Positions 35,182 through 44,970 of a DNA stretch of 64,000 nucleotides are shown piece after piece. Source of the DNA: Aliiglaciecola lipolytica E3 (GTDB lineage: Bacteria > Pseudomonadota > Gammaproteobacteria > Enterobacterales > Alteromonadaceae); contig NZ_BAEN01000038.1 in the NCBI RefSeq assembly GCF_000314975.1, forward strand, positions 1-64,000, given 5' to 3'. The translations under genes and the position numbers were made by a program. The notes under the pieces were generated by a model. It ran no database searches. It was given only the letters and a program-made list of their open reading frames with translations, and was not told the origin of the DNA. Each line of letters begins with the position of its first letter. Position 1 is the stretch's first letter.

Positions 35182-35337
35182 GGTTTTAACTCTCTCAGTC
35201 GCCAATTTATAGCGAAAATGGCGGCTGGCTTTTCAACTCATATTCACTCAACTAAATTTCCTTATTTGATTTGGTAACCAATAAAAATCACGTTATATTA
35301 CAGCCTCTTTCACCTCCAATAGTTGTAAAACGCCTGA

Positions 35338-36564
35338 ATGAATAAAAGTGACAAAAATCTACCCAATTTAATGCCTATTGAAACAGCGTTGACAAATATG
35401 TTGCAGCAATGTTCTGTCATTGACGAATATGAAGACGTCCCGATTATAAATGCCTTGGGTAGAATTAATGCGATTCCTGTCAAAGCCAAAGTTCAAGTTC
35501 CGCCCAAAGACAATTCAGCGATGGATGGCTATGCTTTTTACGTTGATAATGAATTGCCTAGCGGAACAACGTTTTCTATTCAAGGTCAAGCTTTAGCTGG
35601 GAAACCATTTACTCAAAAAGTTAAACAAGGACATTGTGTCAGGATCACTACAGGCGCAATATTACCCGCAGGTACGAACGCGGTCATGATGCAAGAGAAC
35701 GTCAAGGCTGACGAGCAAAGTATCACATTAACACAAGACATTTCGGCCGGCGTCAGCGTACGATGTGCCGGAGAAGACATTCAATATAATCAAGAAATCA
35801 TAGCGTCAGGTGAAAAACTAACCAGTGCGCATTTGGCGCTCTTAGCATCAGTTGGCGAAGTCAGTGTGACAGTGTTCCGTCGTATAAAAGTGGCCATTGT
35901 TATGACTGGTGATGAACTAGTACAACCCGGAAATCCGCTACAAGATGGGCAAATATACGAAAGTAATCGCTTTGCATTGCACGGCTTGTTGCAGCAATTA
36001 AATGTACAAATAATCGATTTTGGGATAATAGAAGATAGCCCTGAAAAAATTGCTGAAGTATTCACCGAAGCAAGTGAACAAGCCGATATCATTTTAAGCT
36101 GCGGGGGTGTTTCGGTTGGAGATGCTGATTTTGTTAAACACGTTTTAAATCAAATAGGCCAAATTGATTTTTGGAAAGTCGCTATTAAACCTGGCAAACC
36201 CTTCGCATTTGGCAAAATTAAGCAAACTTTATTTTGCGGGTTGCCCGGAAACCCAGTTTCCTCATACGTCACCTTTGAAAAATTGGTAACCCCGTTAATA
36301 AACAAAATGACTGGACGTACTAGCGTTCCAACATGGGTTCTCAATGCGACTTGTTCATCTCCTATTTTCAAACGCGCAGGACGAGCAGACTTCCAAAGAG
36401 GTATAGCAACTCAAGACGAACATGGAGAGTTTTGGGTTACACCAAATGGAAGTCAAGGTTCAGGAATAATGACCTCAATAGCGAATGCTAATTGTTATAT
36501 CCTGCTTGATGAAGACCAAACAAACCTGCCTAAAGGTAGTAAAGTTAAGATCCAATTATTTTGA
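35338..36564 (+). CDS. moeA: Molybdopterin molybdenumtransferase MoeA
   Basis: MoeA inserts molybdate into adenylated molybdopterin. The 408-residue protein shows the N-terminal PPKDNSAMDGYAF segment (about residues 58-70) and VRITTGAILPAGTNAVMMQE. The MoCF domain has VVMTGDEL-like VIVMTGDELVQPG, SCGGVSVGDADFV and IKPGKPFAFG, plus the C-terminal barrel. The moa genes lie 7 kb away on the other strand. Its stop overlaps the start of the MATE gene by four bases, an unrelated function that may simply share the transcript. Confidence 0.95.
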   Translation: MNKSDKNLPNLMPIETALTNMLQQCSVIDEYEDVPIINALGRINAIPVKAKVQVPPKDNSAMDGYAFYVDNELPSGTTFSIQGQALAGKPFTQKVKQGHCVRITTGAILPAGTNAVMMQENVKADEQSITLTQDISAGVSVRCAGEDIQYNQEIIASGEKLTSAHLALLASVGEVSVTVFRRIKVAIVMTGDELVQPGNPLQDGQIYESNRFALHGLLQQLNVQIIDFGIIEDSPEKIAEVFTEASEQADIILSCGGVSVGDADFVKHVLNQIGQIDFWKVAIKPGKPFAFGKIKQTLFCGLPGNPVSSYVTFEKLVTPLINKMTGRTSVPTWVLNATCSSPIFKRAGRADFQRGIATQDEHGEFWVTPNGSQGSGIMTSIANANCYILLDEDQTNLPKGSKVKIQLF

Positions 36565-37928
36565 CAAATTTTAAAACTGAATTAAAACAGCTTATTCATC
36601 TCGGCTGGCCACTACTTATCGCTCAAATTACCCAAACATTAATGGGAGTCTCTGACACTATTATGGCCGGCAGGTTTTCTGCTACCGATATGGCGGCAGT
36701 AGCGATTGGATTTAGCATTACCATTCCCATATTGTGCTTCGTGCAAGGCTTAGCCATGGCTATCCCTCCTATTGTTGCCAAATTACACGGTGCCGGACAA
36801 ACAAACAAAGCAGCACATACTGTGCATCAGGCCGCATACCTAATTATTCCAGTATCAATAGTCATTGCACTGAGCGTGTTTTTTGTTGAATATTGGTTTT
36901 CTTTAATTGATATGGAAGCTAAATTACGCACAATAACGACCGATTATGTAAAGTACATTGTGATTTCTGCTCCTGCCTTTGCTGGGTATCAAATTTTAAG
37001 AAACTATTGCGAAGGGTTATCTTTTACCAAACCCACAATGTTGATAATGGCACTGGGTCTCATTGTTAACATACCCGCAAATTATATTTTGATTTATGGT
37101 AAATTGGGGCTTCCTGCGATGGGCGGAGTGGGCAGTGGTTTAGCAACCAGTTTAGTGTTTTGCGCCATGTTTATAAGCACGGCATTGTACATTCACTTTT
37201 CTAAACGTATTCAAAGTAATTTATTTCACAGTTGGTCATTACCCAATTTAAACGAAATACTCACCACCTTAAAATTGGGATTGCCCATAGCATTAACATT
37301 GCTCTTTGAGGTGACACTATTTGGCGTGGTTGCTTTATTGCTGTCTCCGTTAGGTCCTTTGACCGTCGCATCACACCAAATAGCGTTAAATTTTTCTGCT
37401 CTCATGTTCATGTTTCCTTTAAGTTTAGGGATGGCAACCACTATCCGTGTGGGTCACTTTTGGGGAAAACAAGATCAAGCCGGTGCTAGCCTAGCTGCAA
37501 AAACAGCCATTATACTCGGTCTTTCTATTGCTTGTGTCACAGCCTGTATAACCATATTAGCTAAACAACAGATCTCAATGTTATACACGGAAAATCAGCA
37601 AGTAATTGAGTTAGCGATGAGTTTAATGACCCTCGCCGCTATGTTTCAGTTGTCAGATTCAGTACAGGCTATTTCAGCTGGCGCATTGCGCGGATATAAA
37701 GACACGACCGCAATGTTTATTATCACGTTTTTTGCTTATTGGGGCATTGGACTTCCGGTAGGAATTTTATTGGCGTTAACCAATGTAATTGTTCCTGCGT
37801 TGGGGGCGTCAGGATTTTGGATTGGCTTTATCTGTGGCTTAACCAGTGCTGCAATAATGTTGGGTATAAGACTAAACATTATTCAAACGCGATTAAAATT
37901 GCATCCAGATTTGTTCGATAGGCATTAA
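36561..37928 (+). CDS. MATE-family efflux transporter (NorM-like)
   Basis: This 455-residue inner-membrane protein has about twelve hydrophobic segments and the MATE signatures GWPLLIAQITQTLMGVSDTIMAG at the N-terminus (residues 13-35) and LPAMGGVGSGLATSLV near residue 180. NorM-type proteins expel cationic drugs and dyes in exchange for Na+ or H+. The substrate here is not predictable. The start is TTG 36561 within the moeA stop (TTGA), implying coupled translation. A terminator follows. Confidence 0.9.
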   Translation: MTNFKTELKQLIHLGWPLLIAQITQTLMGVSDTIMAGRFSATDMAAVAIGFSITIPILCFVQGLAMAIPPIVAKLHGAGQTNKAAHTVHQAAYLIIPVSIVIALSVFFVEYWFSLIDMEAKLRTITTDYVKYIVISAPAFAGYQILRNYCEGLSFTKPTMLIMALGLIVNIPANYILIYGKLGLPAMGGVGSGLATSLVFCAMFISTALYIHFSKRIQSNLFHSWSLPNLNEILTTLKLGLPIALTLLFEVTLFGVVALLLSPLGPLTVASHQIALNFSALMFMFPLSLGMATTIRVGHFWGKQDQAGASLAAKTAIILGLSIACVTACITILAKQQISMLYTENQQVIELAMSLMTLAAMFQLSDSVQAISAGALRGYKDTTAMFIITFFAYWGIGLPVGILLALTNVIVPALGASGFWIGFICGLTSAAIMLGIRLNIIQTRLKLHPDLFDRH

Positions 37929-37949
37929 CACTGTGTCATTCAAACATAA

Positions 37950-37978
37950 AAAAAGCTTGTAGTTAATACAAGCTTTTT
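37950..37978. terminator. Bidirectional terminator between the MATE gene and eda
   Basis: AAAAAGCTTGT (37950-37960) and ACAAGCTTTTT (37968-37978) form a perfect 11-bp stem around a 7-base loop, with A and T runs on both sides. It serves the convergent MATE and Entner-Doudoroff transcripts. Confidence 0.85.
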
Positions 37979-38001
37979 AATAGTGGCAATTTTGTTTACT
38001 T

Positions 38002-38655
38002 CTATTTTGCTAGTGTTTTAGCACCTTCAACTGCCGCTTTAGCCAATTCTGTAATACGGTCCCAATCACCAGCTTCTACTGCGTCATCTGGCACTAACCA
38101 TGAACCACCCGCACACTTCACATTAGAAAGCGCCAAATAATCTAGATAGTTATTAGGACCGATACCGCCAGTGGGGCAAAAAGTGATATCAGGAAATGGT
38201 CCACCAATGGATTTAAGCGCTTTGATTCCACCAGAAGCTTCTGCAGGGAAAAATTTAAAATGCGTATAACCTATATCTAAACCGGTCATCAATTCTGAAA
38301 TAGAAGCCACGCCAGGAATTAGTGAGATAGAACAACGTTTACCCGCTTCTAATAGACTTGTTGTAAGCCCAGGACTAATTGCAAAAATAGCCCCCGCTTC
38401 TTCTACTTGCTTTAACTGAGCTTCATTAGTAACGGTACCAGCACCTATAATAGCTTCAGGCACTTCTGCTGCTATCTTTTTAATCACATCCAAAGCGATT
38501 TCAGTACGTAACGTCACTTCTAAAACTTTTATCCCACCTTTAATTAAAGCTTTTGCTACAGGTACTGCATGCTCAATATCTTTAATCACTAAAACAGGTA
38601 CAACGGGTCCCTGACTAAAAACGTCCTCAGAACTCATTTTCCAATTAAATGACAT
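38002..38655 (-). CDS. eda: 2-dehydro-3-deoxy-phosphogluconate (KDPG) aldolase
   Basis: Eda splits KDPG to pyruvate and glyceraldehyde-3-phosphate, the last Entner-Doudoroff step. The 217-residue class I aldolase has the catalytic Glu in VLEVTLRTE (near residue 46) and the Schiff-base Lys in [12 protein letters not shown] (near residue 136), plus [13 protein letters not shown]. coli Eda has 213 residues. It is the last gene of zwf-pgl-edd-glk-eda, six bases after glk. Confidence 0.96.
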   Translation of the reverse strand: MSFNWKMSSEDVFSQGPVVPVLVIKDIEHAVPVAKALIKGGIKVLEVTLRTEIALDVIKKIAAEVPEAIIGAGTVTNEAQLKQVEEAGAIFAISPGLTTSLLEAGKRCSISLIPGVASISELMTGLDIGYTHFKFFPAEASGGIKALKSIGGPFPDITFCPTGGIGPNNYLDYLALSNVKCAGGSWLVPDDAVEAGDWDRITELAKAAVEGAKTLAK

Positions 38656-38661
38656 AATGTT

Positions 38662-39615
38662 TTACCCCTTAAAATTCTGTTGTAAATAGGCTGCGGCGCC
38701 CAATAAACCATGATCAGGTTCAGTAATAATAAAAGTAGGAATGTTAGAAACATAATGTCTAAAACGCCCCTTATCTTCAAAACGAGCACGAAATTTACTA
38801 TTACTAATAAACTCCACAAATCGAGAAGCAATACCCCCGCCAATATATACGCCACCATAAGCGGCGAGATTCAGCGCCAAGTTACCGGCAAAGCTACCCA
38901 TGATTTTGCAAAACTGTTGTAATGTTTCGACGCACAGTTCACATTCTTGCGATAAGGCTTTTTCAGTGATCTGAGCGGGATCGGCATAAATTGCGGCTTG
39001 TTGATTTTTTTCAGCTAGAGCTTCGTATATATGAACAATGCCTCGTCCTGATAAGACTTCTTCAGCTGAAACATGTCCTAGCTTTTTCTTCAGATAATGC
39101 CAAATCGCAAATTCGTTTTCGTCATTAGGGGCAAAATCAACATGTCCGCCTTCACCATCTAATGCTTTCCAGCCTTTTTCGGTAAAGGTTAAATGCTCTA
39201 CCCCAAGCCCAGTACCAGGACCAAAAACAGCTATATTCGCATTTTGTTTAGGCGTTCCTGGGCCAATCTGTACTTTCTGCTCGTCGCTCAATACAGGAAG
39301 AGAATGTGCCACTGAGGTAAAATCATTAATGACACCTAACCACTTTAATCCAAGGCCGGCAGTTAACTGCTCGATAGAAAATTCCCAAGTATGATTGGTC
39401 ATTTTGACCCAATCTCCAATCACCGGACAAGCAATGGCGATACAACCATAACTAAATTCTACATCTGGCATTTCACTAAAGTAGTGTTTGATCGCATCTT
39501 CTATTGTCGGGAAATTAACGCACAGGTACTTTTTAATATTAACTAGTTTATGACCTTCGACTTGGCAAATACGAATATTTGTACCGCCCACGTCTGCGAC
39601 AAATTTAGCTGTCAT
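38662..39615 (-). CDS. glk: Glucokinase
   Basis: Glk phosphorylates free glucose with ATP and so feeds the pathway encoded around it. The frame is open from 39663, but I start at ATG 39615. GGGGAA lies about six bases before it and [15 protein letters not shown] is the normal N-terminus of bacterial glucokinases (317 residues; E. coli 321). Phosphate motifs are VGGTNIR and FGPGTGLG; the catalytic Asp is in [12 protein letters not shown]. Its first 11 bases overlap the end of edd. Its location between edd and eda gives a complete glucose route in one operon. Confidence 0.94.
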   Translation of the reverse strand: MTAKFVADVGGTNIRICQVEGHKLVNIKKYLCVNFPTIEDAIKHYFSEMPDVEFSYGCIAIACPVIGDWVKMTNHTWEFSIEQLTAGLGLKWLGVINDFTSVAHSLPVLSDEQKVQIGPGTPKQNANIAVFGPGTGLGVEHLTFTEKGWKALDGEGGHVDFAPNDENEFAIWHYLKKKLGHVSAEEVLSGRGIVHIYEALAEKNQQAAIYADPAQITEKALSQECELCVETLQQFCKIMGSFAGNLALNLAAYGGVYIGGGIASRFVEFISNSKFRARFEDKGRFRHYVSNIPTFIITEPDHGLLGAAAYLQQNFKG

Positions 39616-41440
39616 GTTGATTCCCCGAACCAGCAAATAACGAACAAGCTCCCTGCTCCGCACCAGTTAACGCATTACGCATAGACGCGAACATCTCTCG
39701 TCCCATGCCAACTTGGTGTTTATCGGTATGAGCAACCATCGCTTTACGTTTTGCCAGCTCTTCACTACTAACCAATAGACTCATTTCACCCGTTTCGGTG
39801 TTAAGTTCAATCAAGTCACCTGTCTCTACTTTAGCAAGCAAACCGCCATGATAGGCTTCAGGTGTGACGTGGATCGCAGCAGGCACTTTTCCAGATGCGC
39901 CAGACATGCGACCATCAGTTACTAGTGCGACTTTGAAGCCTTTGTCCTGTAGTACACCAAGAGGCGGCGTTAAACTATGCAATTCTGGCATACCAATCGC
40001 TGCAGGCCCTTGGAAACGAACAACAACGATACAGTCTTTGTCAAGATCACCAGCTTTAAACGCATCTGCCAGTTCAAATTGATCTTCAAACACCACCGCC
40101 GGCGCTTTCATTTTGCAATGAGCTTCACGCAATGCAGACGTTTTCATTACAGCTCGGCCCAAATTACCATGCAGTACTGATAAACCACCGTCTGGTTTGA
40201 ATGGTTTTGCTACTGTCGCCAATACTTCTTTATCATACGATTCAGCTGGACCATCTTGCCAAGTAAGTTCGCCATCTTTTAGTGTCGGTTCTTTGGTATA
40301 TTGCTCCAAGCCATCTCCACAAATGGTTTTCACATCATTGTGAAGTAATCCAGCGCCCAATAGCTCTTTAAACAATAAGGCCATACCGCCTGCAGCAGTA
40401 AAGTGGTTTATATCAGCTGAACCATTAGGATAAATCCGAGTTAATAAAGGTACCGCATTAGAAATATCAGAAAAATCATCCCAATTAATTTCATAACCAG
40501 CCGCACGCGCTACTGCCACTAAGTGCATGGTGTGGTTTGTTGAACCACCTGTTGCTAACAATGCAACCAGACCATTTACAATAGCTTTAGCATCAACAAT
40601 ATGACCAATAGGCGTATAGTTATCACCTAAATCGGTTAATCGCGTTACTTGACGGGCAGCTGCTTTGGTTAACTCATCACGTAAATCGGTTCCCGGATTG
40701 ACAAAAGATGAACCAGGTAAATGTAAGCCCATCACCTCTACTACAAGCTGGTTACTGTTTGCTGTACCGTAAAAAGTACAAGTACCAGCAGAGTGATAAC
40801 TTTTAGACTCAGACTCGAGTAGTTCTTTACGCCCAACTTTGCCTTGTGCAAACATTTGGCGGACTCTGGCCTTTTCCTTATTTGGAATGCCTGAAGGCAT
40901 TGGGCCTGCAGGCACAAAGACAGTCGGAAGGTGACCGAAGCTTAATGAGCCGATTAATAATCCAGGGACAATTTTATCGCAGATACCTAACATCAGCGCG
41001 CCATCAAACATATTGTGCGAGAGTCCAACAGCAGTGGATAACGCAATAACGTCTCGACTCATCAAGCTCAAATCCATTCCCGGATTTCCTTGAGTCACAC
41101 CATCACACATCGCAGGTACACCGCCAGCGAATTGTGCAACACTGCCGATATCACGAATGGCATCTTTTAATATTTGCGGATATGCTTCATAAGGTTGGTG
41201 CGCAGATAGCATGTCATTATATGACGAAACAATAGCGATATTCGCTTTAGTTAGGCTAGTTAGATCCGCTTTATCTTGCGTGCTGCAAGCTGCAAAGCCA
41301 TGCGCTAAGTTACCACATGACAACACCCCACGATGCGGCCCCTGTAGACGTGCGTTTTCGATCTTATCAAGATAATTTTGTCTGGATTGACGACTTCTTT
41401 CGATAATCCGTTCAGTTACCTCTTGAATTACAGAATTCAT
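39605..41440 (-). CDS. edd: 6-phosphogluconate dehydratase
   Basis: Edd is an iron-sulfur dehydratase making KDPG from 6-phosphogluconate. The 611-residue protein is of normal length (E. coli 603). Characteristic segments are [35 protein letters not shown] (about residues 107-126, with a cluster Cys), [17 protein letters not shown] with the second Cys, and [13 protein letters not shown]. It lies between pgl (eight bases upstream) and glk (overlapping). Confidence 0.96.
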   Translation of the reverse strand: MNSVIQEVTERIIERSRQSRQNYLDKIENARLQGPHRGVLSCGNLAHGFAACSTQDKADLTSLTKANIAIVSSYNDMLSAHQPYEAYPQILKDAIRDIGSVAQFAGGVPAMCDGVTQGNPGMDLSLMSRDVIALSTAVGLSHNMFDGALMLGICDKIVPGLLIGSLSFGHLPTVFVPAGPMPSGIPNKEKARVRQMFAQGKVGRKELLESESKSYHSAGTCTFYGTANSNQLVVEVMGLHLPGSSFVNPGTDLRDELTKAAARQVTRLTDLGDNYTPIGHIVDAKAIVNGLVALLATGGSTNHTMHLVAVARAAGYEINWDDFSDISNAVPLLTRIYPNGSADINHFTAAGGMALLFKELLGAGLLHNDVKTICGDGLEQYTKEPTLKDGELTWQDGPAESYDKEVLATVAKPFKPDGGLSVLHGNLGRAVMKTSALREAHCKMKAPAVVFEDQFELADAFKAGDLDKDCIVVVRFQGPAAIGMPELHSLTPPLGVLQDKGFKVALVTDGRMSGASGKVPAAIHVTPEAYHGGLLAKVETGDLIELNTETGEMSLLVSSEELAKRKAMVAHTDKHQVGMGREMFASMRNALTGAEQGACSLFAGSGNQHDS

Positions 41441-41448
41441 ATTTTCTC

Positions 41449-42141
41449 CTAAGCGGCCCAGATCAATTTTACATCAGCATTATTAAAAACAGCTCGAATT
41501 GGCATTTCCAATGCATTGTCACTTTGTAATGCAATATCTAAAACGTGTTTTTTAGGCTCACCGGTTAAATGTAAAAATATATTTTTGCTGTTAAGAATAC
41601 TTTTTAATGTCAACGACATTCTTTGATTAGGCGCTGTGGTTGGCGTAACAGCAATATAATCACTATTCAAATCAGTATTTAAACCTTGTTCCAACTGCTT
41701 TGAGCAAGGAAACAAAGAGGCTGTATGCCCATCCTCACCCATACCCAAGATTAATACATCAAAGGGGGTTTGAATGTTGACTAGCTGGGCATTCAATTCA
41801 GCCACTGCATTCACGGCGTCGCTCTCTGCCGTTTTTAATCCATAAAATTGTGCCGCAGCAGCTTTATTTATTAATAGTTCACGTTTAGCCATGGCTGCGT
41901 TACTCGCAGGATCATCTTCATCGACCCAGCGTTCGTCAACTAGAGTCACATCAACTTTAGACCAATCTAAAGATTGATTTGATAATTGGTTAAACATTGC
42001 AGCCGGCGTTCTGCCGCCAGAAACAGCCAAGCTCGCTCGGCCATTGGCTTCTATCCCAGCTTTAAGAATATTTGCAATTTCAGCGGAAAACGCTTCATTC
42101 AGTTGAGGTATTGATGAATAACAATTTTCAATAAGCGCCAT
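41449..42141 (-). CDS. pgl: 6-phosphogluconolactonase
   Basis: Pgl hydrolyses 6-phosphogluconolactone from the Zwf reaction. The DevB-type protein carries [13 protein letters not shown] near residues 42-54 and the diagnostic [19 protein letters not shown] begin at ATG 42141, one base after the zwf stop (230 residues). The longer frame from 42177 would overlap zwf by 35 bases and add an N-terminal tail unlike the family. The order zwf-pgl-edd resembles pseudomonads. Confidence 0.94.
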   Translation of the reverse strand: MALIENCYSSIPQLNEAFSAEIANILKAGIEANGRASLAVSGGRTPAAMFNQLSNQSLDWSKVDVTLVDERWVDEDDPASNAAMAKRELLINKAAAAQFYGLKTAESDAVNAVAELNAQLVNIQTPFDVLILGMGEDGHTASLFPCSKQLEQGLNTDLNSDYIAVTPTTAPNQRMSLTLKSILNSKNIFLHLTGEPKKHVLDIALQSDNALEMPIRAVFNNADVKLIWAA

Positions 42142-42142
42142 G

Positions 42143-43633
42143 TTACTTTTTCCCAATTCGAGATTCATACCATGCACGATTATCTCGCGCTAAAAGAGCA
42201 ATTGACGCCACAGGACCCCAAGTGCCGGCTTGATAAGGTTCGGGTAAGTCATTATTGGCTTCCCAAGCTCTAAATATGCCGTCAACCCATGTCCACGCTT
42301 GTTCAACTTCATCACGACGAACAAATAATGCCTGATTTCCAATCATCACTTCTAATAACAGCTTTTCATATGCATCGGCGATACGGTCGTCTTTAAATGC
42401 TTCTGAAAAGCTCAAGTTTAGACGTGATTTTTGTAGATCCATCGAACCACTGCTAGTTAAACCTGGTACTTTATTCATTACCGTAATTTCTACACCTTCA
42501 TCAGGCTGTAGACGGATGGTTAATTTATTTGGAGGTAACTGAGCAAAACTCTCACCGAATAAATTATGCGGCTGACGCTTAAAATAAATTACCACTTCAC
42601 TGGTTTTACTTGGTAAACGTTTACCAGTGCGCAGATAAAACGGTACTCCAGCCCAGCGCCAGTTGTCTAAGTGCACTTTGAGCGAAACAAAGGTTTCTGT
42701 TTCAGATTTTGTATTAGCACCCTCTTCGTCAAGGTAGCCGGGTACTTCTTTGCCTTTCACAAAGCCACCAACGTATTGTCCACGAACGGTATCACTTTGT
42801 ACATTTGCCGCAGTAATGGGGCGTAACGCTTTTAATACTTTGAGCTTTTCATCTCGGATACTATCAGCATCTAAAACCGCTGGTGGTTCCATTGCGATGA
42901 GGGTAAGAATTTGCAATAGATGGTTTTGTACCATATCGCGCATTTGCCCAGCTTCATCAAAATAACCCCAACGGCCTTCAATACCTACCGATTCGGCAAC
43001 CGAGATCTGAACATGATCAATACAGTTATGATCCCAGTTGGTTGCAAAAATTGAGTTTGCGAAGCGTAAAGAAACCAAATTCAAAACCGTTTCTTTACCA
43101 AGGTAATGGTCGATACGATAAATTTGTGTTTCGTCAAAGAATTCTGCCACTTGATCATTGATCACTTTCGATGATTTCAAATCATGACCAAGTGGTTTTT
43201 CAAGTACAACGCGTACTGAAGAGTCGATAACACCCGCATGGTTCAAGCCACGGCAGATATCACCGAATATAGATGGTGGCGTTGCCAAATAACAGACCAT
43301 GGTTCGCGAACCATCAACATGATCTTTAAACGCCGTATAGCTGTCTAAATTTTTCATATCGACACAAACATAATCGAGCTTTTTAGCAAAACGCTCCCAA
43401 GTATCTTCGCATAGCGCTTCGCCGCCAAACTCAACGATACTGGCTTTTACCTCTTCTATATTAACTTCAGGGCTAATATCTTGGCGCGCAACACCAATTA
43501 TACGTGAATCGGCATGCACTAAATTTGCTTTTTCTAACTGAAATAACGAAGGTAGCAATTTGCGACGGGCTAAATCCCCTTTACTTCCAAATAGGACGAA
43601 ATCGCAAGGTTCAATAGAATTTTCCAACACCAT
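42143..43633 (-). CDS. zwf: Glucose-6-phosphate 1-dehydrogenase
   Basis: Zwf oxidises glucose-6-phosphate with NADP and makes the lactone used by Pgl. The 496-residue protein has the cofactor loop FVLFGSKGDLARRKLLPSLF near residues 12-31 and the catalytic YRIDHYLGKETV near residue 172 (Asp-His pair). E. coli Zwf has 491 residues. It is the first gene of the five-gene operon and diverges from hexR. A 20-bp perfect palindrome lies 100-119 bases upstream. Confidence 0.97.
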   Translation of the reverse strand: MVLENSIEPCDFVLFGSKGDLARRKLLPSLFQLEKANLVHADSRIIGVARQDISPEVNIEEVKASIVEFGGEALCEDTWERFAKKLDYVCVDMKNLDSYTAFKDHVDGSRTMVCYLATPPSIFGDICRGLNHAGVIDSSVRVVLEKPLGHDLKSSKVINDQVAEFFDETQIYRIDHYLGKETVLNLVSLRFANSIFATNWDHNCIDHVQISVAESVGIEGRWGYFDEAGQMRDMVQNHLLQILTLIAMEPPAVLDADSIRDEKLKVLKALRPITAANVQSDTVRGQYVGGFVKGKEVPGYLDEEGANTKSETETFVSLKVHLDNWRWAGVPFYLRTGKRLPSKTSEVVIYFKRQPHNLFGESFAQLPPNKLTIRLQPDEGVEITVMNKVPGLTSSGSMDLQKSRLNLSFSEAFKDDRIADAYEKLLLEVMIGNQALFVRRDEVEQAWTWVDGIFRAWEANNDLPEPYQAGTWGPVASIALLARDNRAWYESRIGKK

Positions 43634-43732
43634 GTTAATAACCTATGTAGTGAAGAATGAACATGAATAAAATGTAATTACAACAAACGAATTACGTTTT
43701 ATTATGACAATTAAGCTAAAATTTAACATTAT

Positions 43733-43752
43733 ATGTTGTAAATTTACAACAT
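43733..43752. promoter_or_regulatory. 20-bp perfect palindrome in the zwf-hexR control region
   Basis: ATGTTGTAAATTTACAACAT is fully self-complementary. It contains TTGT-N6-ACAA, close to the TTGT-N7/8-ACAA pattern described for Pseudomonas HexR but one base shorter than its minimum. It is also shorter in spacing than the pykA site. It lies between zwf and the divergent hexR, the expected place for a HexR operator. A shorter palindrome, TGTAATTACA, lies at 43673-43682. Confidence 0.5.
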
Positions 43753-43920
43753 TATAAGTCGATTGTATATTTATAAAAATTACGGATACTTTACCAAAGC
43801 ACAGAAAAAATGCTGGCTAATTTATTCAAAACTTACAACAATTGCACTAACAAAACGGCAGAATACGTGTTTGACGCCGTTTAAACTGAAACGAAACAAA
43901 CCAATAAGAAATATGCACTG

Positions 43921-44772
43921 ATGAATATTCTTGAAAAAATAACACAAAATAAATCTGTTTTTAGTAAATCTGAACGTAAAGTAGCGGAAATTATTCTAAA
44001 CAACCCTCAAACAGCTATTCACTCAAGTATAGCAACCTTGGCAAAAATGTCAGACGTTAGCGAACCAACAGTCAATCGTTTTTGTAGACGTTTAGATACC
44101 AAAGGTTTTCCGGATTTCAAATTACATTTAGCGCAAAGTCTTGCTAATGGAACACCCTATGTAAATAGACATGTAGAGGAAAATGACGGGCCTGAGGAAT
44201 ACACAAAAAAGATATTTGAATCGACCATGGCATCACTAGAAGTTGCTAGGCAATCGGTTGATATAAACACGGTTAACCGGGCTGTCGATTTACTTACCCA
44301 AGCGCAGAAAATCTCCTTTTTCGGTTTAGGTGCAAGCGCGTCTGTAGCCCACGATGCTCTCAACAAATTTTTTCGTTTCAATGTACCTGTGGTCTATTTT
44401 GAAGACATTCTCATGCAGCGCATGAGTTGTATGAACAGCACGGAAGACGATGTTGTTGTTCTAATTTCACACACTGGCAGAACCAAAAGTTTGGTAGAAA
44501 TTGCACATATTGCTAGAGCAAATGATGCAACTGTGTTGGGAATTACCTCTAAGAACAGTCCGCTAGCTAAAGAATGTAACTTAGTGTTATCTCTTGAAGT
44601 ACCAGAAGATACTGATATGTATATGCCCATGGCTTCACGTATCGCGCAATTAATTTTGATTGATATCCTCGCCACAGGTTTTACTTTGCGACGTGGTGGT
44701 AAGTTTAGAGAAAATTTAAAACGCGTAAAAGACACCCTCAGAGGGTCACGATTTGAGAAACGCGAAGAATAA
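43921..44772 (+). CDS. hexR: Transcriptional regulator HexR (RpiR family)
   Basis: HexR controls central carbon metabolism and responds to KDPG, the product of Edd. The 283-residue protein has an N-terminal RpiR helix-turn-helix (about residues 1-77, SIATLAKMSDVSEPTVNRFC) and a SIS sugar-phosphate domain (FFGLGASASVAHDA near residue 139, VVLISHTGRTKSLVEIA near 181). It sits between the Entner-Doudoroff operon and pykA, both plausible targets. The window shows palindromes in both control regions. Confidence 0.94.
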   Translation: MNILEKITQNKSVFSKSERKVAEIILNNPQTAIHSSIATLAKMSDVSEPTVNRFCRRLDTKGFPDFKLHLAQSLANGTPYVNRHVEENDGPEEYTKKIFESTMASLEVARQSVDINTVNRAVDLLTQAQKISFFGLGASASVAHDALNKFFRFNVPVVYFEDILMQRMSCMNSTEDDVVVLISHTGRTKSLVEIAHIARANDATVLGITSKNSPLAKECNLVLSLEVPEDTDMYMPMASRIAQLILIDILATGFTLRRGGKFRENLKRVKDTLRGSRFEKREE

Positions 44773-44848
44773 TTAAATTGAATGTCATGTAATATTCATC
44801 AAGTTTTTTATTAAATTAATTCACATTTCGGCCACTTTGCACTACTAT

Positions 44849-44867
44849 TTTGTAATAAAATTACAAA
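44849..44867. promoter_or_regulatory. HexR operator upstream of pykA
   Basis: TTTGTAATAAAATTACAAA has perfect arms around three bases. Its core TGTAATAAAATTACA (44851-44865) fits the HexR consensus reported for Shewanella and relatives, TGTAATwwwATTACA. It lies 106 bases upstream of the pykA start. HexR can activate or repress depending on position, so the direction of control is not predicted. Confidence 0.75.
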
Positions 44868-44970
44868 AACCTGTATTTAACGAGATAATCTCAAGCCTTT
44901 ATTACAAATATTGGTATTTTATTCGCCACTTCAGGTTATTTTTTAACAAACTAAGTCGGACACCCACTCT

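Noticed and set aside
44882-44892. GAGAT-A-ATCTC palindrome upstream of pykA
   Set aside because: It is short, and I know of no regulator for it; chance is likely next to the much better HexR site.
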